From assembly GCA_009829735.1 (NCBI GenBank), contig CM020618.1, forward strand, positions 25,579,122 to 25,643,121: DNA of 64,000 nt, written 5' to 3'. This document shows positions 28,852 to 38,496 of this stretch, in pieces (the first letter of the stretch is position 1; each line of letters opens with the position of its first letter). Origin of the DNA: Pyropia yezoensis. Lineage: Eukaryota > Rhodophyta > Bangiophyceae > Bangiales > Bangiaceae. A program made the position numbers and the translations under genes. The notes below the pieces were generated by a model that saw nothing but the letters and a program-made list of their open reading frames with translations, had not been told where the DNA came from and ran no database searches.

Positions 28852-31480
28852 GTTTACCACCATCGACTGCAATGCCGGATACTGGCAGATCCCGGTGGCG
28901 GACGAGGATATCCCCAAGACGGCATTCGTCTGTCACAGTGGAGTGTACGAGTTCCTAAGGATGCCCTTCGGATTGTCCAACGCCCCCGCTACATTCCAGC
29001 GGGCTATCGACATTATGCTGTCGGGGGTGAAGTGGCGTAACTGCCTAGTGTACCTCGATGACGTCATCGTCTTCTCGCGTAACATGGATGACCATGTACA
29101 ACATGTTGACGAGGTACTCACCCTCTTGAGGAACGCCGGGGTAACCCTGCGTCTGAAGAAGTGCGCCTTCTTCCAACAGACGGTCGAGTATCTGGGCCAC
29201 CAGATAACCCCTGATAAACTAGGGGTACTCGAAGCCAATACCCGGGCACTCCGGGATGCCGGGTTCCCTAACACCGAGACACAGCTCGAGAGCTTCCTGG
29301 GAATGTGCAATGTATACCGACGGTTCGTCAAGGACTTCGCTCGGATAGCTAAACCGTTAACCGTTCTTACGAGCAGTACCTTACCCAAGGTACTCCAACC
29401 CCCTTCGCCTAGCGAAGAGGAGGCATTCGAGTCGCTGAAGCGAGCCCTACTATCCCCACCCGTCCTTTCGTTACCGCACCGACGGGGTACCTTCGTCATC
29501 GATGTCGATGCATGCGATACACAAGTGGGATGCACCCTGTTACAGGGAGAGACGTTGATAGGTACCGATAACGTTATCCCGGACCTACGTCCGGTAGGGT
29601 ACTTCAGCCGGACACTCAACCCGGCTGAGCGTAACTATAGTGCCACCGAGCGTGAGTGCCTCGGAGTTATATGGGCAGTGCAACTGCTCCGTCCATACCT
29701 GGAGGGCTCCAGGTTCATCGTGAGGTCCGACCACGAACCCCTACGATGGCTCCTCAACCTTGGTGACAAGGATTCCGATAGCCATTGGAAGCTAGCCCGA
29801 TGGAGGCTGAAGATGGCCGAGCACGACTACCGCACCGTGTATAAGGCTGGGTCAACCCACCACCTCGGAGACGCGCTGTCTCGACTCGACACCCCGAGCG
29901 GGGATACCCGCCCGGTGGACGAGGACCTCCCGGTGGTACCGGTGTGCATGGTGGGTAATGCAACCCAGGGTATGGTTGACCATACCATCTCACACCTTGC
30001 GTGCCCATTGACCCTCGCGGACTTCCGCGAGGCACAAGCCAATGACGACGACTGTAGACGTCATCGCGCTAACCTCCTGGCCGGCACGGCCGGCATCTTC
30101 TCGGAGAATGAAGACGGACTCATATACCGGCGGGCACCCGCCGATGGACGACATCAAGTCGTGGTTCCCGTGTCCTTACGGCAAGCCGTCATGGAACGAG
30201 AACACGAGAACCCCACAGCCGGACACCCGGGGGGTTCACGTATGTTCGCAGCAATGCGAAGGTTCTTCTACTGGCCAGCGATGGCCGTCGATGTGGTCGA
30301 CCACGTAAGGGGCTGCCACCCCTGTGCACGTAACCGCATGAGTCTACATAGGCAGGCGTCTGCCATGAAGCTATTTCCACCCGATGGGCCCAACGAGCAA
30401 GTCGCTATCGACATACTCGGGCCACTTCCGGTAACGGAAGAAGGGAACAGGTACATCCTGGTCATGTCTGACCGCTTCACTAAGCTGTCACGAGCGGCAG
30501 CCATCCCGAATGATACGGCATACACGATTATGAACGCAGTGGTTGACCACTGGATCAGTGCATACGGAGTCATGAAGCAACTCCTCTCCGATAACGGAGC
30601 AAACCTTACGTCAGCATTCTGCACTAAGGTCCTGGGCATGTTCGGCATCGAACCACGTCGGGCATCCGACTACCACCCGCAATCCAACGGGCAGGTGGAG
30701 CGGTTCATCCGCACCATCGTCAAGATGCTACAGTGCTACGTGGCAGAGCACACGAACACTTGGGACAGGCTTCTGTCCGTACTCACCCTGGCATACAATG
30801 CCAGGCCACATCGGAGCACAAACATCGCTCCGCTGGAGTGGGTCATGCCACTAGGCGTCGGTAATCTGACGCTGCCACCCGGCAGGTGCACTCGGTATGA
30901 TACACCGAAGGGCCGACCGGCCGAACGTATACACCTAGCTTGGTTGGCCAAGCTATCGTGGATGATTCCTAAGCTCAAGGGTGCCCTTCACAGAACACAA
31001 CTTCGATACAAGAAGAACTTCGACGCCCGACTACGGGTGCGCAACGCTACCCTGATGACAGGTGACTGGGTCTACATCAGACACCAGAAGTTCCGAGAGA
31101 ACAAGCTTATGCAACCGGTCAAGGGACCGTACCAGATCCTCCACAGAGATGACCACTCTGTTATCTTACACTCCGATACGGAGATCCAACGCATCAGTGT
31201 GAATGATGTCACACCTGCTCCGAAGCCGGAACAGCCTCAGCCGGTACTGGCTTGGTTGCTACATGAAGCTCTTACAACCCACCGGTCAGATGACTCGGTG
31301 GGACCGGATGGGATTCCATACCAAGTAGAGAGCGTGGTCGGACACACCGACCCGAACCTACCAGGACCCTGGTACGTCAAGGTTATGTGGGTCGGATACG
31401 ACTCACCCACCTGGGAACAGGCAGCGAATATACCCCGCCAACTCCTCATGCCTTACATGAGGCGACGACGCCTACTGTAA
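28852..31480 (+). pseudogene. pol: 5'-truncated pol of E2 (RT to chromodomain)
   Basis: The frame is open from the LTR junction to a stop at 31480 and encodes about 876 residues matching E1/E4 pol from FTTIDCNAGYWQ (about residue 514 of the intact protein) to the end. Protease and the first part of RT are missing. YLDD, the RNase H motifs, the HHCC finger, D-D-E and the chromodomain are all kept, with scattered substitutions. No native start codon remains. Confidence 0.92.
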
Positions 31481-31934
31481 CAACCCAACCGACACCGACT
31501 TCGGCTGTTGGGGGGTGAGGCTTATACCTACTAAGTAGGGTGTGACATGGTTACGGCAGACTGATGATTCTAAGTCGAACCAAGCTTAGGCAACTAAGTA
31601 GAGTCAAGCTTAGATAACTAAGTAGAACCTGAACGTTAATAAAGTAACTTAAAGGTAAAGGCTAACTCCGATAATATCGAAGTAACTAGGGAGCTTACAC
31701 GGGAGGATGACCTCCCCAAGCCAAGACACAAAGTGAGGGAGGATGACCTCCCCAAGCATGAACCAACCGGAAGAAGTTGGATGGGAGGCAAGGCACCACT
31801 GAGCCAGAAGGGGTACTCCCCAGGGCAGCAATCAGAGGCAAGCAATGCCCCCTAAGGGGATGAGTTTATACTCACTACTACCCGGCTACCATAAGGGTTG
31901 CCGGGGCCCTCTCCCGCACAAACAATAGCCCTCC
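31481..31934. other. Spacer between convergent pol and aORF of E2
   Basis: It corresponds to 22642-23119 of E1 in inverse orientation. It keeps the two GGGAGG/CCTCCC hairpins (about 31700-31757) and shorter, diverged versions of the 24-bp repeat. Confidence 0.6.
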
Positions 31935-34304
31935 TCAGTGGGTAGACCCACTGCCCGAGGGAGGCCACTCACGCGTAAGCGCGTATACCTCCGTGCTCCA
32001 CCGGTCGGCAATCGCACGACGGTCAATCACCCGAGTTACCTCGGTGCATAGCTGAACGAGGTCGCTGCGACCAGCCTCCACGTCCTCCAGAGCTCTCTGG
32101 AGGCGGTCAAGCACGCCACCGAAGCAACGCGCTGACCCAACCAGCGCAGCACCTGGGGGGATATCCCCCCAGCTAACAGAGAGACCCTCCCGCATTGCGT
32201 GGGCAACAAGGGCGTCAACGCCCTCATACCAGAGACGGGGGCTCCCGTCTTGTATGACAGGGGCGGGAGCGGATACTGGCGTAGCCAGAGGAGCCAGAGG
32301 AGCCGACACGGCCACCACCGGAGCCGGTGGCACCTGATACGAGGCCCGGTAGGACCCTACCGAAGGGGCTCCACCGTAACCCCGGCGGGCCTCCGCCCGA
32401 CGACGGGACACCTCACGCTCCCCACCCGCAGAGCCCCACTCTCGGGGACGACGGCCAACCACCGCCGGTATCGGGTTACCGAACCACGGGGCAAGGACCT
32501 GAAGAGGGTCATGGATAACCATGGGAATACCCAAGTCAGCAACAGCCTCGGTGGACGCCCACCCATGGCAACTAGGCTCACCCGGCTGAGTACGCCGGAT
32601 ACGCAACGAGTGACGAGGCAAGGGGGTTGCCCCAGCCTGCGGGTCCCGGTACGGGGGAAGGGCCAACACCCCAGCCAAGTTAACGGCATCGTGAACAGCC
32701 AGCAGGGCCTCGAACTCCCGGGCCAACCCGGTCTTGGCAGCTATCAGGTCCACGCCCAACTGCGCGATGTGCCGACGGACACCCGTCGGAAGATGAAACA
32801 GGCGCCCCTGCCGGCGGACGGACAGCAAGAAGGAGGACGCCTGCCAGAGGGTAACCTCAAGGGTGAAGGTACCCTGCAACAGGTGGACCGCCCGGGAGGC
32901 CAACACACTCCCAAAGTATCGGAGACAGGAGCCGGTGTCAAACCGCAAAGCAGGGGCGGGTTCCCACCCCTCCTGCCATAGCGGCGGGCGCACGGGAGTG
33001 TATACCGGCGCACGACCGTTGCCGGTCTGCAACGCACACGTTATATCCGTGCAAAACGCATCCGCCATGACACCATGGTTACGTCGCCAGCTCGACGCCG
33101 ACTTCAACCCCGCCATAGGCGGGTAGGGAGCCGTCAACGACAGATACGGGGATACCCCCGGGTAGTAATCAAAGTCGGGATACCGACCGGTACTGCCCAC
33201 CGTCTCCCCAAACGAAACCGGATCCGCCGCCGCCGCAATCCTCCGAGCACTAGCCGGGTAGTCAATCTCCCGCGGCAACGCGGGGGCAATCAGGTCGCAT
33301 ACCCCGAAGGCGGGGTCGAGGTAGACCTCACCCCGTCCCACCCGGGTGCGCCAGAGCTGCGCATGCCGGTCGTCCGGCTGACTCAGGATCCAATGGTGTT
33401 CCACCCGCACCGCGTTCGGCTGGTTGACCAGCCGCACCAACTCCCGCTCCCAACTCGGGTCCACCTTGACGCGCCGGGAGGACTCTCCGCGGGGATGGGG
33501 CAGGTGGAAGTCCACCCGCATCCGCCCATCGGACTTCATTGACTCTTGCACAGTCAGGCCTCGAACCCGAGCCACCAAGTCGAACATCGACATGGCGGGC
33601 TGACCCGCCGCCACGGCGACGCCGCCACCCAACGGGGCAACCCGGGCAGTACCAGGAAGAATAGGGGGCGCCGGGGGATGCCCCACCGGAAGATGGGCCG
33701 GCGCCGGAGTCGCACGCGGCCGAGGAGGAAGAAGAAGGGCGGGCGCCCGCCCGGAGTAACTCCCGGAGTCCACTGCCATCGGGGTAGATACCTCTTGACC
33801 ATCGCGCGTCCGCGGCACCGCGGGCAGAGCATCGCCGCCACCCGGACCCGACGTGGGTACCACGGGGGCAGCACGGGTAGACCCGCTACCCGCCGCAGCG
33901 GACACACCAACCGGGCGGGCACCCGCGCCGTCTTGACCCGCCGGACTGGCCGGGGTGCCGCCACCACCATCCGCCACGCCGGCGACACCGTCTTGAGGTA
34001 GAGCCACGCCGGTACCGGCGACAGAAGCCATCCGGTCCGCCGGAGGAGAAGCGGTAGAAGCCACCGCTGCACGCGGTTGTCCGCCACCCGACGGAGCCGT
34101 CGTGCCGCTACACACGGACGACAACCCGCCCGGCGCGCCTTCCGGGGCCACACGAACGGTCACCCGGTCGTCCTCGTCCTCCGACGAGCTCGCTAGGAAG
34201 CACTCGGCGGCGGTGGCGGAGACGGGAACGTCGTCCACCATCACCTCTTCCCCCTCTTCAGGCAGGAGGTCGTCCTCGCCCCCGGGTACCTGGGGGTCCG
34301 ACAT
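31935..34304 (-). CDS. Antisense accessory ORF of chromovirus E2 (aORF)
   Basis: This 789-aa protein lies antisense to E2 pol and is uninterrupted from the ATG at 34304 (MSDPQVPGGEDDLL). The C-terminal two thirds are nearly identical to the E1 protein, including the PYLSLT, RRNHG, LRYFGSVL and RRQGRLFHLP motifs. The N-terminal acidic/Pro-rich part is clearly diverged in sequence and length but keeps composition and GGLSSVCSGTT. An open frame of this length in a copy that has lost gag and half of pol suggests recent insertion or selection on the aORF. Confidence 0.8.
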   Translation of the reverse strand: MSDPQVPGGEDDLLPEEGEEVMVDDVPVSATAAECFLASSSEDEDDRVTVRVAPEGAPGGLSSVCSGTTAPSGGGQPRAAVASTASPPADRMASVAGTGVALPQDGVAGVADGGGGTPASPAGQDGAGARPVGVSAAAGSGSTRAAPVVPTSGPGGGDALPAVPRTRDGQEVSTPMAVDSGSYSGRAPALLLPPRPRATPAPAHLPVGHPPAPPILPGTARVAPLGGGVAVAAGQPAMSMFDLVARVRGLTVQESMKSDGRMRVDFHLPHPRGESSRRVKVDPSWERELVRLVNQPNAVRVEHHWILSQPDDRHAQLWRTRVGRGEVYLDPAFGVCDLIAPALPREIDYPASARRIAAAADPVSFGETVGSTGRYPDFDYYPGVSPYLSLTAPYPPMAGLKSASSWRRNHGVMADAFCTDITCALQTGNGRAPVYTPVRPPLWQEGWEPAPALRFDTGSCLRYFGSVLASRAVHLLQGTFTLEVTLWQASSFLLSVRRQGRLFHLPTGVRRHIAQLGVDLIAAKTGLAREFEALLAVHDAVNLAGVLALPPYRDPQAGATPLPRHSLRIRRTQPGEPSCHGWASTEAVADLGIPMVIHDPLQVLAPWFGNPIPAVVGRRPREWGSAGGEREVSRRRAEARRGYGGAPSVGSYRASYQVPPAPVVAVSAPLAPLATPVSAPAPVIQDGSPRLWYEGVDALVAHAMREGLSVSWGDIPPGAALVGSARCFGGVLDRLQRALEDVEAGRSDLVQLCTEVTRVIDRRAIADRWSTEVYALTREWPPSGSGSTH

Positions 34305-34880
34305 GGTGCAACCGGGGTAGCAGGGGCGCCCCGTGCAGAAAAGCCGAGGCCGGCTCGACCCGGTACAAAGAACGCTCGCGCAGGACGAGCCAGGGAAGCG
34401 CGGGCACCCGCGCTTATAACCACACAGCTCAGCACGAGCGATACGGCAGCGCGGGACGACCCGCGCCAGCCGAGCTACGGGGGCGCTCCACCCAGGCACC
34501 TGGACCGGAGCCACGCCCCCCCCACGCGGGGTAAGCAAGGGGGGTCACCCCCAACCGCCCCCGCGCAACGCGGGCAGTTCCCGCCCCCACTCAATCGTCC
34601 ACACGAGAGGGGCCCCCCTACCACCAGGCACCTGGTGGCGGATCCGCTTGCACCACCCCTCGAAAAGGTGGGTCGTGAGCAGAACCCGCATCGGGAATTT
34701 AACGGTCCGGAAAACGGATCGTGTGTGTACCACACAAAGGGGGGCACCCCCCTCAGACAACCTCGAAAAGGGGTGTCTGTCGCGACGGGGCGCAAAGCCC
34801 CACCCGACTGGTAAACGGTCACGCGACCCACTTACATTCGGTAACCCGAATGCAACTCGACCCGAGGACGGGCCGAATCT

Positions 34881-34892
34881 AAGGGGGGGATA
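34881..34892 (+). other. Polypurine tract of E2
   Basis: AAGGGGGGGATA lies directly before LTR 3, as in E1. It confirms plus orientation for E2. Confidence 0.8.
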
Positions 34893-35255
34893 CGTAGCAA
34901 TATGGTTGCCCGTATTGTGACCCTAATATTAGGGGGGCTACTTCTAATCCTTGGCTTTCAAGTTGATAGTCCGTACTGGTCACGGTATCTATAAGTTACG
35001 TATGACCAGAGGGACTTGCATCTTGGGGTGGAGGGCAGTTAGTAGTGTCTCCGAGGGTTTATAACGTGGGGGCCGGCGGCGAATCCACCGCCGGCCGAGG
35101 TAGAACAACAAACCCCTCCCATTTGGGCTCCCATCTTGGTCCCGTGGCTTGTGCTCCAAGGACAGCAACCTTGGCCTCCCGGTGACGTTGGTGCCGATCC
35201 CCCTTGGTGAGTGTTCCCTGAGAGTGGACGTGCGACGGATTCCTATTGTGCTACA
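34893..35255 (+). repeat. LTR 3 (3' LTR of E2)
   Basis: This 363-bp LTR starts CGTAGCA, where the other copies have TGTAGCA, and ends TGCTACA. It is followed by CCTG (35256-35259), which matches the four bases before LTR 1. Confidence 0.9.
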
Positions 35256-36132
35256 CCTGTGCTGTTGCCAGTGCTCCTGCCGCCACGCGCGCCGCCGCCG
35301 CTGCGGGCGGCACGGAACAGGCGGAGGCTTGCGTCGACGCGGGGGCTGCGGCAGTGGTGGTCGCCGCCGCCGCGGTAGGGACTGGCGGCGGTCGCGGCGA
35401 CGGTAGCGGTGGCGTCGTCCGCGGCTGTTCCGGCGACGACGGCCGTAGGCAGCGGTGGCCATGCTGAGGGGGGGGGCGAGGGGCTCCCGGCCTGATGCGG
35501 GGGGCGACTGGTGATGGCGGTGAATGTGGAGGGGGAGCCTGGACCTCCGACGAGACGAGATATGGGGCCAGGCCCGGGGACGGAAGGGTGAAGTGAGAGG
35601 AGCGGCGACCACCAGAAACCTGCCCCTGGGTAAAAGATTATTTCGAAGTCGAGGCGTTGAGGATCTTTCAAATGAATCTTCGCATGCACTGTGAAATTTG
35701 TGAATGCAGTATCCCGAGGAATCTATTGGCTGAAGGCCAAATGCCCTCGTGCGCTGTGAGCCTGTACGTACTGCATGCGGCTAGAAATTCTCGAGAGCTG
35801 TCCATCACATACTGAACGATCCTGGGCCAGGTCGGACTCTATTTGTTGGAAGAACATTGGAGAATATTATCTATTTGGAGAATATTATCTAGAGCTCGTG
35901 TGTGCATGGTATCGGGGCCTACGAAGGCTAAAACTGTACGTACGAACCGAGGACGCGGACGAGGACATCCATGTGTTGCGTGCGCTGGTATTCACGGTCC
36001 ACTCTGCAGCTCAGCAGCTGCGGACTCGCTCGTCCGACTCGTTACTGCATGCTCGCCGCTGTTCACCTCCCCCCCTCCCCCCCTCCTCTGTGCCCTTGGG
36101 TGCCCTCCCCACTGCCACTCCCCGCAGCCGCT
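35256..36132. other. Host flank without a supported gene
   Basis: GC-rich sequence runs to about 35640. After that comes a lower-GC stretch containing a 19-bp-period direct repeat of GGAGAATATTATCT (about 35858-35891). No protein was recognised. Confidence 0.4.
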
Positions 36133-36660
36133 ATGGCTCCACCCCTGCGCGCGTTGCGCGAGTTTTTCTCTGCCGCCCCTCTCGACGACGACGGCGACGC
36201 CCCCCCCGCCCCCCCTCCCCCATCGCGCCCGCAGCCGGCGCCGTCGCGGCCGACGCGGCGGGCGCCGCCGCCCCCCCCTCCGCCGCTGCCTGCACGTCAC
36301 CCGCCTCGGGCGGGACTGTCCGACGGTATGGGGAGTCCCGTTGCCCCGGAAAGGTGGGCCCCGTCGCGGGACGACACTCCAGCTGCCGCCGACGCTTCCG
36401 CACCCGCCGCGTCCGCCGTCGCGGGTGCGCGCGGCCCCCTGGACCCCCTGCCAGAGGACCCGTGGCGGTGGAAGTACGCGACCACCGACGCGTACCTGCG
36501 GCTGGCGGACAACCCGTGTCGTTGGCCGAATGCTGTCACGCAAGTTCATCCGGTGGGTGGCCATCGACTCTGACGCGGACTTGGTGCAAGCGGCGTCCCA
36601 GTCGGGCCTACCGGTCGTGCTTGGCGATGACAAGTCGGGTCCACAGGCCAGGTGCGTGGT
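36133..36660 (+). pseudogene. Broken ORF with TrkA-N/RCK-like fragment
   Basis: A Pro/Ala-rich frame begins at the ATG at 36133 (MAPPLRALREFFSAAPL) and runs to DNPCRWPNAVT near 36540. A different frame then reads KFIRWVAIDSDADLVQAASQ and SGLPVVLGDD, which resembles the second half of a TrkA-N (RCK) nucleotide-binding domain, as found in K+-efflux antiporters. The frame change and the absence of the rest suggest a decayed gene. A missed splice site is the alternative. The family match is based on one short segment. Confidence 0.3.
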
Positions 36661-37417
36661 CGATGGGCCGCCGGGGCATGGAAATCCCGATTTTTTTTTA
36701 ATCCATCGTCTGGCAGGCGTGTGTCCAGGGCATTGTTCCTGTGGCTGCACGCTTTGGCGCAGTGGGTCCGTGCCTGGAGCTTTCGTCTCAGCGCGGCGGT
36801 TTGCGATGGCTTAGACAGCTGTAGCCGCTAGTGTTGGGGGGGGGGGGGGCGGGGGTGCCACGACCGGGATGACGTCAGCACGAAAGAAGAAAACAAAAAG
36901 AAACTTCGAGCCCACCGTGACCGCACGACCAAGAAAAGGAGCGCCGGATGCGTGCATCACGGTTTGGCAGGGACCCCACGAAGTCACAAGCCAGCGGGAG
37001 CTACGCTCGCGGGGCAAACGGCTGCCGGGCAGCTGCCGGGAGGCCACGGGCACAAGCCGAATCCACCTTCTCTCCCCCTCCACGTTCTGGGGCGGCGACC
37101 AGTCCAGGGCGACTCCCCCACCAACCGCGCCCGCCCCCCCCGGCATCACCACCGCGAGCGAAGGACACAGTCGATGGCGCGCCGCCATACGCCCCAGGCC
37201 GCGTTGACCAACCGCAAGACCGACCCCAGTGGCTGGGGAAATGGCGTGTGCCGTCAACGGGCCACCCCGACGACACGTCACCACTAAGCCGCGCGTGCGC
37301 CGAGCACCCGCAGGCCGCCATACGAGGGGGCCCTCCCTCGTGGGTGACCCAGGGACCCGGCTAGTTCCCCACCGCACCTAGCCACCTCCTCGACCCCAGC
37401 CATCCACGCACACACCC
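36661..37417. other. Noncoding stretch with 14-nt G run
   Basis: It contains a G homopolymer at 36836-36849 and a TGACGTCA palindrome near 36870. Open frames here have no protein-like composition. No gene is supported. Confidence 0.4.
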
Positions 37418-37607
37418 TCACCGTCGCAGCTGGTCCATCCGCGCAGTCAACGCTGCATTCACCGGCTGCTCTTCCGCTTCCACCGTCCCTACAGCCCCCA
37501 CCTGCGTGGTCGGTGCGTCCGCCATCCTGCCCGCGACGGCCAGACGCAGCTCGTCCATGACCGAGTCCACCAGCTGTCGGCCATCGCCTTGGGCGCCGCC
37601 GACCGGA
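37418..37607 (-). pseudogene. Possible last exon or remnant of a CHMP1/Vps46-like ESCRT-III gene
   Basis: Read on the minus strand, a frame ending in TGA at 37418-37420 encodes QLVDSVMDELRLAVAGRM, a TTQVGAVGT linker and ALTARMDQLRR. This resembles the C-terminus of CHMP1/Vps46 proteins, including a terminal MIM1-like Leu-x2-Arg-x3-Leu helix that binds Vps4. Upstream the frame closes at a stop, and CTAG at 37608-37611 could be a splice acceptor. I could not find the N-terminal exons to the right, where a plus-strand gene lies instead. It is either an orphan exon or part of a rearranged gene. Confidence 0.4.
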
Positions 37608-37632
37608 CTAGTGTCTATTCTACCGGAAAAGA

Positions 37633-37671
37633 GGATTAATTAATCCGGTTCTGAGGATTATTTAATCCTCA
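37633..37671. repeat. Two adjacent AT-rich palindromes
   Basis: GGATTAATTAATCC (37633-37646) is a perfect palindrome. TGAGGATTATTTAATCCTCA (37652-37671) is palindromic except for one pair. Both share GGATTA/TAATCC. They lie about 30-70 bp upstream of the ATG at 37701, so they could be an operator-like element for that gene, or a transposon end. Confidence 0.6.
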
Positions 37672-37700
37672 GTGGAACATGCGTTTCTGGACGGCCACGC

Positions 37701-38240
37701 ATGCGGACTGCGCTGCAGGCATCATCGGCGGTACGTGCGCGATGGGTTGACCTGTGCGGCGCGCTGGAACGGTTTTTGCTGAAGTTCGGCGACATTATCG
37801 TACCCCACGATTCCCACGACGAGGCGTTTGGCCCGGGCCGCTCTTTCGGTGCAGCGGTTCGTCGCTTGCGCACGAACCCGTCCCACTTCCTACAAGACGA
37901 AGCGGAAAAGTCCAAGCTCACTGCATGGGGCTTTGACTGGCGGCAGTCGCTTGCAGCGGGGGTGGAGCGGTTGGCCCATCAGAGGCAGCGTGAGACTGTT
38001 GCGAAAGCTATTGCGTTTGTGCGGAAGCACAAGCGCGCTCCTTTCTGTCGGGCGGCATCGTCAAGAGAGGAGGTGGCACTGTACTGTCGCCTATTCCGGG
38101 CCAAAGCAAATCGACCGCCCATCTCCGAATGGGGACTTCGGAAGCTGGACGCAGCGTGGATGGAAGCCACAGGTGCACCGTCCTTTCCCCGTCATATCGT
38201 CTGGTACCGCGGGGTACGGCCCGAGAGGGCGGCAGAATAG
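37701..38240 (+). CDS. Small protein with a helicase-associated (HA)-like domain
   Basis: This 179-aa protein starts at an ATG (MRTALQASSAVRARW). Residues about 14-80 follow the helicase-associated domain pattern: W followed by an L-rich helix (LCGALERFLLKFGD), IVPHD, GRSFGAAVRRLRT, then a helix and KLTAWGFDW. A second half (about 80-179) is charged and helical, with RQRETVAKAIAFVRKHKR. HA domains occur in tandem in many algal and protist proteins of unknown role. There is no helicase motor here. It could also be an orphan gene of mobile origin, since it lies just outside element E3. Confidence 0.5.
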   Translation: MRTALQASSAVRARWVDLCGALERFLLKFGDIIVPHDSHDEAFGPGRSFGAAVRRLRTNPSHFLQDEAEKSKLTAWGFDWRQSLAAGVERLAHQRQRETVAKAIAFVRKHKRAPFCRAASSREEVALYCRLFRAKANRPPISEWGLRKLDAAWMEATGAPSFPRHIVWYRGVRPERAAE

Positions 38241-38496
38241 GGAGGCGCAGCAGAGGTAGCCGCGGCGACGGCTGTGGGTGTGCCGGCGCCGGCGACAGTG
38301 GTGGTGGTGGCGATGGCGGTGGTGGTGGCGGGGGGGGGGGGGCTGGGGTCGCCGGTATGCGCGCCCGGCTGGGGCAAGGCGCACGCCCCCACCCGGACTG
38401 GCACCGGGCGTCGGCGGGCGGGCGGGCACAGGCGCTGGCCGCGTGGCTGGCCGCGTCACCTTGACGGCTTTGGTGGCGGCGGGCAAGACAGCGGGT
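38241..38496. other. G-rich spacer at the presumed 3' truncation of E3
   Basis: GGT/GGC-rich sequence contains a 13-nt G run near 38330. No LTR or polypurine tract is visible, although the 3' LTR of E3 is expected here. The element is therefore probably 3'-truncated. Confidence 0.4.

Larger units (their letters stand above)
19248..35255. mobile_element. Composite chromovirus insertion: E1 (minus) and truncated E2 (plus) sharing one LTR
   Basis: Three LTRs of one family lie at 19248-19607, 28489-28851 and 34893-35255. E1 reads leftward: 5' LTR (28489-28851), primer site, gag, pol, antisense ORF, polypurine tract, 3' LTR (19248-19607). E2 reads rightward: pol from mid-RT onward, antisense ORF, polypurine tract, 3' LTR (34893-35255). 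E2 lacks its own 5' LTR, gag and protease, and its pol begins directly at the U3 edge of E1's 5' LTR. The outer edges are both U5 ends and are flanked by CCTG at 19244-19247 and 35256-35259. The four-base match suggests that the whole 16 kb entered as one molecule. Confidence 0.75.

Noticed and set aside
35971..36814. Three overlapping plus-strand ORFs taken as separate genes
   Set aside because: They overlap in different frames; only the ATG at 36133 and the short RCK-like piece look protein-like, so a single broken gene is more likely.
36869..37207. Possible 112-aa protein (MTSARKKKTKRNF start)
   Set aside because: Composition becomes low-complexity quickly, another frame is equally open, and no domain is visible.
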